A DNA stretch of 6,398 nt from Actinoplanes liguriensis (GTDB taxonomy: Bacteria > Actinomycetota > Actinomycetes > Mycobacteriales > Micromonosporaceae): contig KL571209.1 of the NCBI GenBank assembly GCA_000715855.1, forward strand, positions 51,713-58,110, written 5' to 3'. Each line of letters opens with the position of its first letter. The first letter of the stretch is position 1. A program made the translations under genes and the position numbers. Shown here in pieces: positions 1-6,398 of the stretch. Under the pieces are notes generated by a model. The model was not told the origin of the DNA, did no database searches, and saw nothing but the letters and a program-made list of their open reading frames with translations.

Positions 1-18
1 GATGTGTATAAGAGACAG
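1..18. other. Nextera/Tn5 mosaic-end adapter (left contig end, not genomic)
   Basis: The first 18 bases, GATGTGTATAAGAGACAG, are identical to the 19-base hyperactive Tn5 mosaic end used in Nextera libraries, lacking only its first A. This is residual library adapter, not organism DNA. Read forward it encodes the well-known artefact peptide MCIRDR, so any protein predicted from here, such as a forward frame starting at base 2, is spurious. The minus-strand kinase frame happens to stay open through the adapter, so an automatic gene call would append about five false residues to it. Confidence 0.97.
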
Positions 19-2072
19 AGCGTCAGGTGCAGGCCCGGCCGAGCCCGCGGCGCGAGGTGAAGGAACGCGGCCTCCTGAACCCGGTCGTGACGGAACCGGA
101 CCGAGGGGACGGCACCGCGGTCCATCAGCAGCAGGCCGTCCTCGAGCGCCGGCCGTAACCCTTCCTCGACGGCCTCGCCGCGTTGGCCGGACGCGGCCGC
201 CAGCATGTCGATCGTGATCTCGCTGCCCAGCATCGCCATCATCTCCAGCAGTTCCCGGGTGGGCTGCGGTAGCGTGTCGATGCGGGCCAGCCCGAGTTCC
301 GGCAGGTCGGCACGGTTGACATGGCGGCGCACCGCGTCCGCGTCCCACTGCCATCCGTCGCCGCCGGCGACGAGCAGACCCTCCCGGCGCAACGAGTTGA
401 CCACCTCGACGCAGTCGTAGGGATTACCGCCGGTGCGGGCGGCGAGCGCGTCGGCCAGGCCGCTCGCACGGTCCTGATCCAGCCGCAGCATCTGTGCGAG
501 CAGCGTGCTCAGGTCGGCCGGTGGCAGGTTCACCAGCCGGATCCGCTCCGGCCCCGGCCCGTGCAGCGCCAACCGGGACAACAGGGCGGTGAGCGGATGG
601 GACGCGTCGATCTCGGTCTCCCGGTACGCGCCGACCAGCAGGAGTCCCCTGATCTGCGCATCGGTGAGAACCGCGTCGACCAGGCCGATCTGGGTGGCAC
701 CCGCCCACTGCAGGTCGTCGAGGACCAGCACCAGCGGCCGTTCCGGCGAGGCGACGACGCGCAGCACGTCGAGCCCGACCCGTACCAGTCGTCGCGCGAC
801 GGTCATCGGGTCCGGTGGCGTCAGGTCCGGCAGCACGTCCATCAGCACGGCGAGCTCCGGCACGATCGCCGCGGCCAGGCCGGTGTTGGCGCCCAGCGCG
901 TCGTGCAGCCGCTGCCGCAGGGACGCCGCGGCCTCCTCCGGTTCGGCCAGGAGCAGGCGGCAGAGGGCGCGCAGGGCCTGGCGTACCGCGTCGGAGCTCA
1001 GTTCTCGCCGGTACTGGTCGCATTTGCCGGTCACCAGCCAGCCGCCGCGCCCGGTCACGTACGGCCGCAACTCGTCGATCAGGCTGGACTTGCCGACCCC
1101 GGGTCCGCCGCTGACCAGCACGCCATGGCCCCGGCCGGCCATCATCTCGTCGAAGGCGCCCCGCAACCGGGTGATCTCGGCGTCCCTGCCGACTGGCCGC
1201 GACGGCGGAGCCAGCCGGACCGGGAAGTCCCGTTCACCGAGCGGGAAGACGGCCGGCCCGGCGTGGCGCAGGCCGTCACGCAGCCGCAGCAGGTCATGGA
1301 CGAGACCGTCGGCGCTCTGGTACCGCTGGTCCGGTTCCTTCGCCAGCAGCCGCAGCACGATGTCCGACAGCAGCCGTGGCACCAGGGGGTTCACCTCGGC
1401 CGGTGGCATCGGCACGCGGGCCAGGTGGTCGTGGGTCAGCCGCAGCGGGTCACCGGCCCCGAACGGCGGCCGGCCGGTCAGCGTCTCGTACAACGTGGCA
1501 CCGAACCCGTACAGGTCCGCACGGTGGTCGACCGGCCGGGCGGTGCGCCCGGTCTGCTCCGGCGCCAGATACGCCAGCGTGCCCACGATCTCGTTCTGGT
1601 GAGTGAAGGCCGGCCGTTCCTCGGCGAAGGTCGTCGCCAGGTCGAAATCGATCAGCGCCGGACGGCGTGGCGTTCCGGACAGCACCACGTTCGACGGGGT
1701 GATGTCCCGGTGCACGACACCCCGGCGGTGCACGGAGGCGAGGACGCCGGCGAGGTCCACGGCGAGGTCCACGGCCTCCAGCGGATCGAGCGGTCCCGCG
1801 GCGAGAACCACATCGAGGCTGACACCGGACGTGTCCGCAAACACGATGGCCTCGTCACTGTCGTGGCGCACCAGCTCGGGTACGCCCGGGACGCCGGCCA
1901 GCCGCTCCAGGATCGCCCGTTCGTGACGGTGCCGCCCCGCCGCCTGGACGCCGGAAGCCTCCTTGCGGATCACCGCCCCGGCGTCCGATCGCACCCGGGT
2001 CACCCGCGTGCGGTCGCTCTCGTGCAACAGCTCCTCGGCGGCATCGACAGCCGAGGTCCCACCCGTCGCCAT
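19..2072 (-). CDS. Ser/Thr protein kinase with AAA/STAND-type ATPase domain, N-terminal part (3' end cut by contig edge)
   Basis: This is the N-terminal 684 residues of a large cytoplasmic signalling protein. Residues 1-270 form a Ser/Thr kinase domain: candidate ATP-binding Lys37 (VIRKE), alpha-C Glu51, catalytic loop HRDITPSN 121-128, IDFDLA 141-146 in place of DFG, and LAPEQTGR 169-176 as the APE element. Residues 292 to about 580 are a P-loop ATPase: Walker A GGPGVGKSS 322-330, Walker B LVLVLDDLQW ending at Trp456, and RTGGNPY 546-552, all typical of AAA_16/STAND signalling ATPases. This order matches actinobacterial trifunctional kinase/ATPase/histidine kinase proteins, usually well over 1500 residues, so GAF and histidine kinase domains are probably missing; a PknK-like or regulator ending is possible. 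ATG at 2072 is the first start after an in-frame stop at 2154-2156; a G5 run lies 6 bases upstream as a weak ribosome site. No stop occurs before the adapter. Confidence 0.9.
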
Positions 2073-2114
2073 CCGCCACCCCCGAAGCCCGTTCGTTGAT
2101 CTCCGCCATGTCCC

Positions 2115-2147
2115 AGGTGCCGTGCCGGGCCGGTGGACACGGCACCT
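2115..2147 (-). promoter_or_regulatory. Perfect 10-bp inverted repeat in the kinase leader (possible operator or attenuator)
   Basis: AGGTGCCGTG at 2115-2124 is repeated as its exact reverse complement CACGGCACCT at 2138-2147, separated by 13 bases. The repeat lies 43 bases upstream of the kinase ATG. On the minus strand the first arm overlaps a strong Shine-Dalgarno-like AAGGAGG (2151-2145). Such a site could bind a dimeric regulator as DNA, or fold in RNA and mask the purine-rich sequence. It has no U-tract, so a simple intrinsic terminator is less likely. The symmetry is seen directly; the function is inferred. Confidence 0.5.
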
Positions 2148-2262
2148 CCTTGATCATTCCCCCTGGTAAAGAGCAACTTCGGATTTCGCCGAGGCCCGGC
2201 GGAACGGGCGATCCGTGACTAGCCTGTCGTGCCCGGCCGGTGGCGTGGCGTCAAGACATGGC

Positions 2263-2298
2263 CGGAGCCTCCCCGGCGGCTCTGCCGAGGAGGCTCCG
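2263..2298 (-). terminator. Stem-loop terminator after the secreted-protein gene
   Basis: CGGAGCCTCC at 2263-2272 pairs perfectly with GGAGGCTCCG at 2289-2298, giving a 10-bp GC-rich stem. After one C-A mismatch a further 4 bp can form (2274-2277 with 2284-2287), closing a hexaloop. It begins about 20 bases past the minus-strand stop at 2318. No T-run follows in either direction, which is common for actinomycete terminators. The position directly behind a stop codon supports transcription termination of the upstream gene. Confidence 0.72.
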
Positions 2299-2317
2299 AC
2301 TGTCATCGGGGGTCAGG

Positions 2318-5300
2318 TCAGAGGCGGGGGTCCTCCTGGATCTTCAGGGCGTTGAGGATCGGGTCGGCCTCGCCCGGGTCGCGGGTGAAGGTGATGGTCA
2401 GGTCGCCGCCGGTGTGTTCGACGGTGACCGTGCCGGTGTCCGCGGTGAGGGTGCCCACCTTTGCCTGGACGTCGTGGTCGTAGAGGGCGACCTTGCCGTC
2501 GGCGAGGACGTCGAAGGTGCGCTCGCCGGGTTTGACCTTCTCGATCTCGGCGAAGCCGAAACCGATCCGGTACGTGCCGGCCGGGGCGTTCTTGAACACG
2601 TAGCTGAACGTCTCGCCGGTCCGCTGGGTGCGGAACAGCGTGTCGTCCTCGGTGCCGGCGATGGCCGCCTTGGTGGTACGCACCTTGCCGCCGACATAGC
2701 CCCACGGCCGCGAGCCGAGCGCCTGGTCAGCCGCCCAGGCGAAGCCGTCGGTGCCGACGTGACCCGATCCTCCGGCGTCGACGCCCTTCCAGTAGGCCGA
2801 CGTCGCCATCCGGACCGGTTCGAGCTGGTTACCGCCCTTGCCGGCGTTCGAGGCGACGAGCAGGTTCCCGGCCAGCACGCCGGGCTTGACGCCGGTGTTG
2901 CCGGCCGTGACCGTGACCGTGGTGGACGCACCGGCCGCCAGCGTGACCGTGCCGGTCGCCGCCGCGCCGGTGACGGTGAGCCACGGGAGGTCACCGCCGT
3001 CCTCGCTGATCCGTACGTCGAGCGGGGCGGAGCCGCGGTTGGTGACGGTCACCTTGCCCGTCGCTTTCTGGCCCTTGTCGAGGAGCCAGTCGAGGTCTCC
3101 GCCGGTGACGGTGGCGATGCCCGTGGTCAGCGCCGTGTCCGTCACTGCGGCCTGATCCTTCTTGGCGATGGTCACCGGACGGCTCGCGGTGACGTAGTTC
3201 GGCGCCGCGACCTGCACGGTGTTCTCGCCGATCAGCGCCTGGGCCTTCCACCGGCCCTTCACGTCGGTCAGGATGACCCGCTCACCGGCAGGCCCGTCGA
3301 GTGTGACGACCGCGCCCTCGATCGGCTTGCCGTCGTTGGCGTCGGTGACCGTGCCCTCGATCGTGCCCGCGGCCGGAAGGCTGTACTCCAGGCCCAGGCC
3401 GGCCTTCAGGACGGGCTGGTCGACGGAGTACTGGCCGGCGGGGTTGCGGTTCAGGCTCTCCACACCGATCGTCGCCGATGACCCCCGGGTGAGGGGGTTG
3501 TCGCCGCCGACGCCGTCGCCGTAACCGATCTGGATCCGTCCGTCGGCGATCAGCGTGACCGAGAAGCTGACGCGGGCCGTCTGGTCACTGTAGAAGGTGA
3601 CGTTGCGCCATTCGACGACCTGCGCGGGCACCCCGTCCACCTCGGTCGTGCCGAAGTAGATGCCGGCCTCGTCGTCGACGACCAGGTCGTCCCAGAACGG
3701 GTAGATCGCGTCGATCGGGCTCGGGGACGGGAGTGCCGTGTTGTTCCCCGACGTGCTGGCGCGGTCGAAGATCAGCGCGCCGTTCGTCGTCACGCAGACG
3801 CCGTCCCAGGCGGTGTCGTAGAACGGCTGGAGGTAGCCGGCGTCGAAGAACAGCGGGCCGCAGAGGTCGTCGCCGTGCCAGCCGGACTCCTCCGTGCCCT
3901 GCCGGTAGAGCCCGTCGGTCACCTTCATCGTGTACGACCGGCCGGCCGGGGCCACCGGCACGGGACCGGGGTCCGGCTGTTCGGGCTGCTCCTCCGGCGG
4001 TGCCGCGTCGGCGCGCGGGTCGAGGGTCACCCGCAGCGCGGCGATGCTCGGGGGCTTCAGGCCCTTCGCGCCTCGCAGCTCCACGGTCAGCGGACCGCCC
4101 TCGTGCTGCACGACCGTCTTGCGCCAGTCGGCGGCGTTCGGGCCCACGGCCGCGGCCGGGTCGTAGGCGTAATCGGTCAGTTCTCCGTCCACGAGGACGT
4201 CGAACACCCGCTTCCCCTTGGCCGCCTTGTCGATCTCGGCAAACCCGAAGTCGATCGCGTACGTGCCCTTGGGCGCGTCCGGGAAGCGGTAGAGCAACTG
4301 CTTGTCCGCCGTGGTGCGCTGGGACTGGAACAGCGCGTCGTCCGTCGTACGGGAAATCGGGGTCTTGGTGGTGTTGATCTTGGTCTTGCCCTCGTAGCCC
4401 CAGGACTTCTTGCCGGCGGCCTGGTCGGCGGACCAGGTGTACCCGGACCCGTCGGTGAGTTTCGCGCCGCCCGCGTTGACGCCGACCTGGTACTTCGTGG
4501 TCGTGAGCGTCACCGGGACGTAGCTCTTGGACTGACGTCCGGAGTCGGACCGGACGACGATGTTCGCGCCCTGGACTCCGGGCTTCGTGTTCTTCGAGGT
4601 GATCGAGACCTTGACGGTCGCCGACTGGCCGGGGGCGAGGGTGCCGCCGGTCGAGGAGAGCGACAGCCACGGCAGGTCGGTGAGCAGGTCGTCCTCGACG
4701 TCGACGAGCACGACGTCGTCGGCGATCTGGTCCGCCGCCCACAGCGCGCCGGTGGCGTCGGTCTCGAGGCCGCCGCCCTGGCCGGCCTTCTGGCCCGGGA
4801 ACCACCACGCGTTCACCAGCGAGCAGTCGACGGGGTCGACCTGCAACAGGCGGGTGGGCCGGTTCGAGGTGAGGTCGGTGTACCAGATCGTGTCCGACGC
4901 CTGGTTGTAGGCGAGGCCCATCACCTCGGGCAGCGGCGGCGCGCAGAAGGACAGGAGCGCGCCCGCGTTGTCGTGCGACGTGCCGGCGACGGTGCCGATC
5001 ATGCCGTTGGCGCGACCGCCGACGTAGAAGACGTCCTGGGCCGGGTTGTAGGCGAGACCGGTCAGCTGCAGCGTCGACCAGTCACCCTTGATCTGCCTCG
5101 TCTCCTTGCCGGTGTCCCGGTTGAAGCAGTGGATGTAGCTGGCCGGGCTGTCCTCCATCTGGCACATGTCACCGGTCTTGGTGTCCAGGGCCATGTCGAA
5201 CGCCCGGTAGTCGGGGTTCCACGAGGCGTCGAAGACCTTCCCGGTCTTCTTGCCCGTCACCGTGTACGCGGTGTTGGTCCGCTTGTTGTAGTCGTGGACC

Positions 5301-6352
5301 CAGACGTCGCCGTCGTACCCGATGCCGGAGGGCTCCTTCTCCGCGATCGTGCCGGGGATGGGGATCCGGGTGATGACGTCGCCGCCGGAGGTCGTGCCGA
5401 CCTTGGCGGCCGCCTGCGCTTCCGCGGTGCTCGACGTGGCCGCCTTGCCGTCGACGTTCGACGGCTTCATGCCGCTCGCGCCGGCCTTCCACGTGGCGAG
5501 GTCGATCCTGCCGGTCGCGCCGGTGCCGGTGCGCGCCGTGGCACCGGTGGCGTCGAGCTCGGGGTGACGGGCGGCTTCGCCCAGGGTGTACGTGAGGGGA
5601 GCGGACCCGTTGTTGGTGAGCGTCAGCGAGCCCGTGCCGTTCTGGCTGGTGCCGAGCAGCGCGTCGAGGCCGTCGGCCTTCAGCCCGGCGGCGCCCGTGG
5701 TCAGGCGTGCGTCGACGGTGGCCTTCGCGTAGAGCTCCTTCAGCGAGAAGGGGTACGCCGCGGTCGTGTAGTTCGGCGTCACGACCGTCATGGTGTAGTC
5801 GCCGACCGGGAGCTGACGGTGCACGATGCCGGTCCCGTTGGTGGTGACCGACTCCACCAGCCCGTCCTTGGTGCTGAACGAGACCTTCGCGCCGGCGACC
5901 GGCAGCCCGTCGTTCCGGTCGGTGACGGTCGCGTCGAGGTACCCGAAGTCAGGCAGGTCGTAGGTGACGATCATGCCGTCGTGCAGCACCGGGGCGTGGT
6001 CGGAGAACCGGATGCCGTCGACGCCGGCCCAGCCCTGGATGCCGGTGACGGCGTGCTCGCCGGCGGTCACCGGGTCGTCGGTGCCGACGCCGTCGCCGTA
6101 CCCGAAGATCATGGTGCCCGAGCGGGTGAGCGTGGCCGAGAAGTTGACCGGCGCCGTGTACTCCGTCCGGCTCGGGTAGGCCCAGATCTTGGCGTTGCGG
6201 TACTCGACGACGAATGCGTCCTCGCCGTTGACCTTGGTGGCCGCGGTGAAGACACCGCCGCCGGGGGCGAACTCGACCGGGCTCTCGACGTAGAACGGGA
6301 AGATGCCCGCACCGCCGTAGCCGGGCCCGGTGCTGCCGTCCGGCGCGATGAC
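2318..6352 (-). CDS. Large modular extracellular protein with two malectin-like domains and an inserted beta-propeller, C-terminal part (5' end cut)
   Basis: This is the C-terminal 1344 residues of a larger protein, numbered here from the first whole genomic codon at 6352; the adapter supplies the only upstream stop. The ATG at 6112 (residue 81) lies inside a domain and is not the start. Order: nidogen-like sandwich 1-134; carboxypeptidase-regulatory/CnaB-like 135-220; BACON/Ig-like 221-260 and 554-621, split by a linker (261-321) and beta-propeller (322-552); malectin-like 622-780; Pro/Glu linker 781-805; nidogen-like 806-993; CnaB-like 994-1078; Ig-like 1079-1186; malectin-like 1187-1344, then TGA. 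Malectin hallmarks are VNAGG/VDAGG, WGY, DDxLFxxQRT and FGFAEI. Such domains bind sugars or hold domains on extracellular enzymes, so secretion and polysaccharide or cell-wall contact are inferred. No membrane segment or LPXTG signal ends the protein. In actinomycetes similar tails follow S8 (subtilase) peptidase domains; that part is off the contig. Codon use matches the neighbour. Confidence 0.88.
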   Translation of the reverse strand, partial: VIAPDGSTGPGYGGAGIFPFYVESPVEFAPGGGVFTAATKVNGEDAFVVEYRNAKIWAYPSRTEYTAPVNFSATLTRSGTMIFGYGDGVGTDDPVTAGEHAVTGIQGWAGVDGIRFSDHAPVLHDGMIVTYDLPDFGYLDATVTDRNDGLPVAGAKVSFSTKDGLVESVTTNGTGIVHRQLPVGDYTMTVVTPNYTTAAYPFSLKELYAKATVDARLTTGAAGLKADGLDALLGTSQNGTGSLTLTNNGSAPLTYTLGEAARHPELDATGATARTGTGATGRIDLATWKAGASGMKPSNVDGKAATSSTAEAQAAAKVGTTSGGDVITRIPIPGTIAEKEPSGIGYDGDVWVHDYNKRTNTAYTVTGKKTGKVFDASWNPDYRAFDMALDTKTGDMCQMEDSPASYIHCFNRDTGKETRQIKGDWSTLQLTGLAYNPAQDVFYVGGRANGMIGTVAGTSHDNAGALLSFCAPPLPEVMGLAYNQASDTIWYTDLTSNRPTRLLQVDPVDCSLVNAWWFPGQKAGQGGGLETDATGALWAADQIADDVVLVDVEDDLLTDLPWLSLSSTGGTLAPGQSATVKVSITSKNTKPGVQGANIVVRSDSGRQSKSYVPVTLTTTKYQVGVNAGGAKLTDGSGYTWSADQAAGKKSWGYEGKTKINTTKTPISRTTDDALFQSQRTTADKQLLYRFPDAPKGTYAIDFGFAEIDKAAKGKRVFDVLVDGELTDYAYDPAAAVGPNAADWRKTVVQHEGGPLTVELRGAKGLKPPSIAALRVTLDPRADAAPPEEQPEQPDPGPVPVAPAGRSYTMKVTDGLYRQGTEESGWHGDDLCGPLFFDAGYLQPFYDTAWDGVCVTTNGALIFDRASTSGNNTALPSPSPIDAIYPFWDDLVVDDEAGIYFGTTEVDGVPAQVVEWRNVTFYSDQTARVSFSVTLIADGRIQIGYGDGVGGDNPLTRGSSATIGVESLNRNPAGQYSVDQPVLKAGLGLEYSLPAAGTIEGTVTDANDGKPIEGAVVTLDGPAGERVILTDVKGRWKAQALIGENTVQVAAPNYVTASRPVTIAKKDQAAVTDTALTTGIATVTGGDLDWLLDKGQKATGKVTVTNRGSAPLDVRISEDGGDLPWLTVTGAAATGTVTLAAGASTTVTVTAGNTGVKPGVLAGNLLVASNAGKGGNQLEPVRMATSAYWKGVDAGGSGHVGTDGFAWAADQALGSRPWGYVGGKVRTTKAAIAGTEDDTLFRTQRTGETFSYVFKNAPAGTYRIGFGFAEIEKVKPGERTFDVLADGKVALYDHDVQAKVGTLTADTGTVTVEHTGGDLTITFTRDPGEADPILNALKIQEDPRL
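2321..3937 (-). repeat. Module copy 2 of the internal duplication (without propeller)
   Basis: Residues 806-1344: a complete nidogen-like domain with YPFWDDL and VVEWRNV strings, then CnaB-like (EGTVTDANDGKP), an uninterrupted Ig-like domain and the terminal malectin-like domain. It serves as the internal reference that shows where the propeller was inserted in copy 1. The gene ends four residues after the NALKIQE strand of the malectin fold, so nothing follows this module. Confidence 0.8.
3938..4012 (-). other. Pro/Glu-rich inter-module linker
   Basis: Residues 781-805 include PPEEQPEQPDPGPVPVAP, an acidic, proline-rich, probably extended segment. It separates the two modules of the extracellular protein and marks the boundary of the duplication unit. 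Linkers of this kind are typical between folded domains of secreted actinomycete enzymes. Confidence 0.75.
4013..6352 (-). repeat. Module copy 1 of the internal duplication (with propeller insertion)
   Basis: Residues 1-780 of the modular protein: nidogen-like, CnaB-like, Ig-like and malectin-like domains in that order. It shares with copy 2 the strings GYGDGVG, TVTDxNDGxP, NxGSAPL, DLPWL and FGFAEI at equivalent places. Both copies carry an identical 18-base DNA stretch over GYGDGVG (6083-6100 here, 3506-3523 in copy 2). Elsewhere the DNA differs at many silent and non-silent sites, so the duplication is old. The first part of its nidogen-like domain is lost at the contig edge. Confidence 0.8.
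4697..5389 (-). other. Beta-propeller domain nested inside the first Ig-like domain
   Basis: Residues 322-552 of the modular protein carry blade-like repeats: GLAYNPAQDVFYVGG, GLAYNQASDTIWYTD and GLETDATGALWAADQ, each a hydrophobic strand, a turn and a W/Y-rich strand. An earlier GIGYDGDVWVHDYN and TKTGDMCQME fit additional blades. This resembles NHL, YVTN or streptogramin-lyase-type propellers, probably five to seven blades; the exact family is uncertain. It contains four of the six cysteines in the fragment (397, 409, 470, 510). A low-complexity Ala/Thr/Gly/Ser linker (5390-5572, residues 261-321) precedes it. Confidence 0.65.
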
Positions 6353-6354
6353 GT

Positions 6355-6398
6355 CTGTCTCTTATACACATCTCTGAGCGGGCTGGCAAGGCAGACCG
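6355..6398. other. Nextera adapter (right contig end, not genomic)
   Basis: CTGTCTCTTATACACATCT at 6355-6373 is the complete 19-base Tn5 mosaic end, reverse orientation. The following 25 bases (6374-6398) include GAGCGGGCTGGCAAGGC, the reverse complement of the 454 FLX primer-B core used, as I recall, in the early Epicentre/Illumina-compatible Nextera adapter. The minus-strand frames starting here with MCIRDR or MYKRQ are artefacts, and the TAA at 6363-6361 that appears to close the large gene's frame upstream is adapter sequence. Confidence 0.98.

Larger units (their letters stand above)
2073..2317. other. Intergenic region between the secreted-protein gene and the kinase gene
   Basis: This 245-base gap separates two co-directional minus-strand genes. 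It contains a stem-loop next to the upstream gene's stop (2263-2298) and an inverted repeat in the presumed leader of the kinase gene (2115-2147). Between them, 2148-2262 has no convincing gene on either strand. A TTGACG hexamer on the minus strand (2254-2249) sits just past the terminator and resembles a -35 box, but I see no matching -10 box at 16-19 bases, so the kinase promoter is not located. Confidence 0.7.

Noticed and set aside
424..1023. Minus-strand frame of 199 codons inside the kinase gene
   Set aside because: It is a +1/-1 shadow of the ATPase region, with Arg/Ala/Gly-rich translation and no motifs. The true frame carries Walker A, Walker B and GGNPY here.
321..2099. Forward-strand open frame of 592 codons opposite the kinase gene
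   Set aside because: It is antisense to a gene with clear kinase and Walker motifs. Its translation is a low-complexity R/Q/G/H-rich string with no domain, as expected when high-GC codon bias suppresses stops on the other strand. The forward frame 505-1602 is rejected on the same grounds.
1855..2157. Minus-strand ATG at 2157 (MIKEVPCPP...) as an earlier kinase start
   Set aside because: It is in a different frame from the kinase, and stops at 1855 without any kinase motif. The kinase frame itself has a stop at 2154-2156 and no start codon until 2072.
2221..2254. TTGACG on the minus strand as a sigma-70-type promoter for the kinase
   Set aside because: No TANNNT-like -10 lies at 16-19 bases; the nearest TAG-containing string is about 27 bases away. 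The match is too weak to annotate.
2240..3481. Forward-strand open frame of 413 codons opposite the modular protein
   Set aside because: It overlaps the C-terminal nidogen, CnaB, Ig and malectin domains in antisense and spans the terminator hairpin. Its composition is biased (V/G/A/R/D) and no motif is seen.
3585..4808. Minus-strand frame of 407 codons inside the modular protein gene
   Set aside because: It is out of frame with the long coding sequence, extremely Arg/Gly/Pro-rich and repetitive, a frame-shifted shadow of the real gene.
5949..6389. Minus-strand frames starting MPARSEMCIRDR or MYKRQ at the right end
   Set aside because: Their starts are inside adapter sequence and they continue out of frame with the modular protein; both are known adapter artefact peptides.
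1..6398. A defence, secretion or biosynthetic system spanning both genes
   Set aside because: The two genes are separated by a likely terminator, both are truncated, and neither carries a hallmark of a known or candidate defence or biosynthetic system. Adjacency alone does not support a joint system.

Overview
The window is a short high-GC contig, roughly 70% G+C by eye, with strong G/C preference at third codon positions. The reading frames and protein families fit an actinomycete; Micromonosporaceae such as Actinoplanes is a guess from the kinase and secreted-protein architectures, not something the sequence proves. Both ends are library adapter and not genome. Positions 1-18 are 18 of the 19 bases of the Tn5 mosaic end used in Nextera libraries. 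Positions 6355-6398 are the full mosaic end plus a 25-base tail that matches, from memory, the early Epicentre/Illumina Nextera adapter. The real DNA is therefore about 19-6354, and both genes are cut by the contig ends.

There are two genes, both on the minus strand. Upstream (right side, 2318-6352) is the C-terminal 1344 residues of a large, probably secreted, modular protein. It consists of two tandem copies of one module: a nidogen-like beta-sandwich, a carboxypeptidase-regulatory/CnaB-like domain, a BACON/Ig-like domain and a malectin-like carbohydrate-binding domain, with a Pro/Glu-rich linker between the copies. In the first copy a beta-propeller of about 230 residues, preceded by a low-complexity linker, is inserted inside the Ig-like domain. 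The missing N-terminus probably holds a signal peptide and perhaps a catalytic domain, for example a subtilase, but none of it is visible.

Downstream (left side, 19-2072) is the N-terminal 684 residues of a large cytoplasmic signalling protein. It has a Ser/Thr protein kinase domain followed by an AAA/STAND-type ATPase domain. This is the arrangement of the trifunctional kinase/ATPase/sensor histidine kinase family; the later domains are lost off the contig.

The 245-base gap (2073-2317) holds a perfect 10-bp stem-loop just after the secreted-protein stop (probable terminator) and a second perfect 10-bp inverted repeat 43 bases upstream of the kinase start (possible operator or attenuator). 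The genes are co-directional but separated by a likely terminator, so I read them as separate transcription units. I see no functional link between them beyond adjacency. I found no RNA genes, mobile elements, CRISPR arrays or defence system, and nothing that I would call a previously undescribed system.
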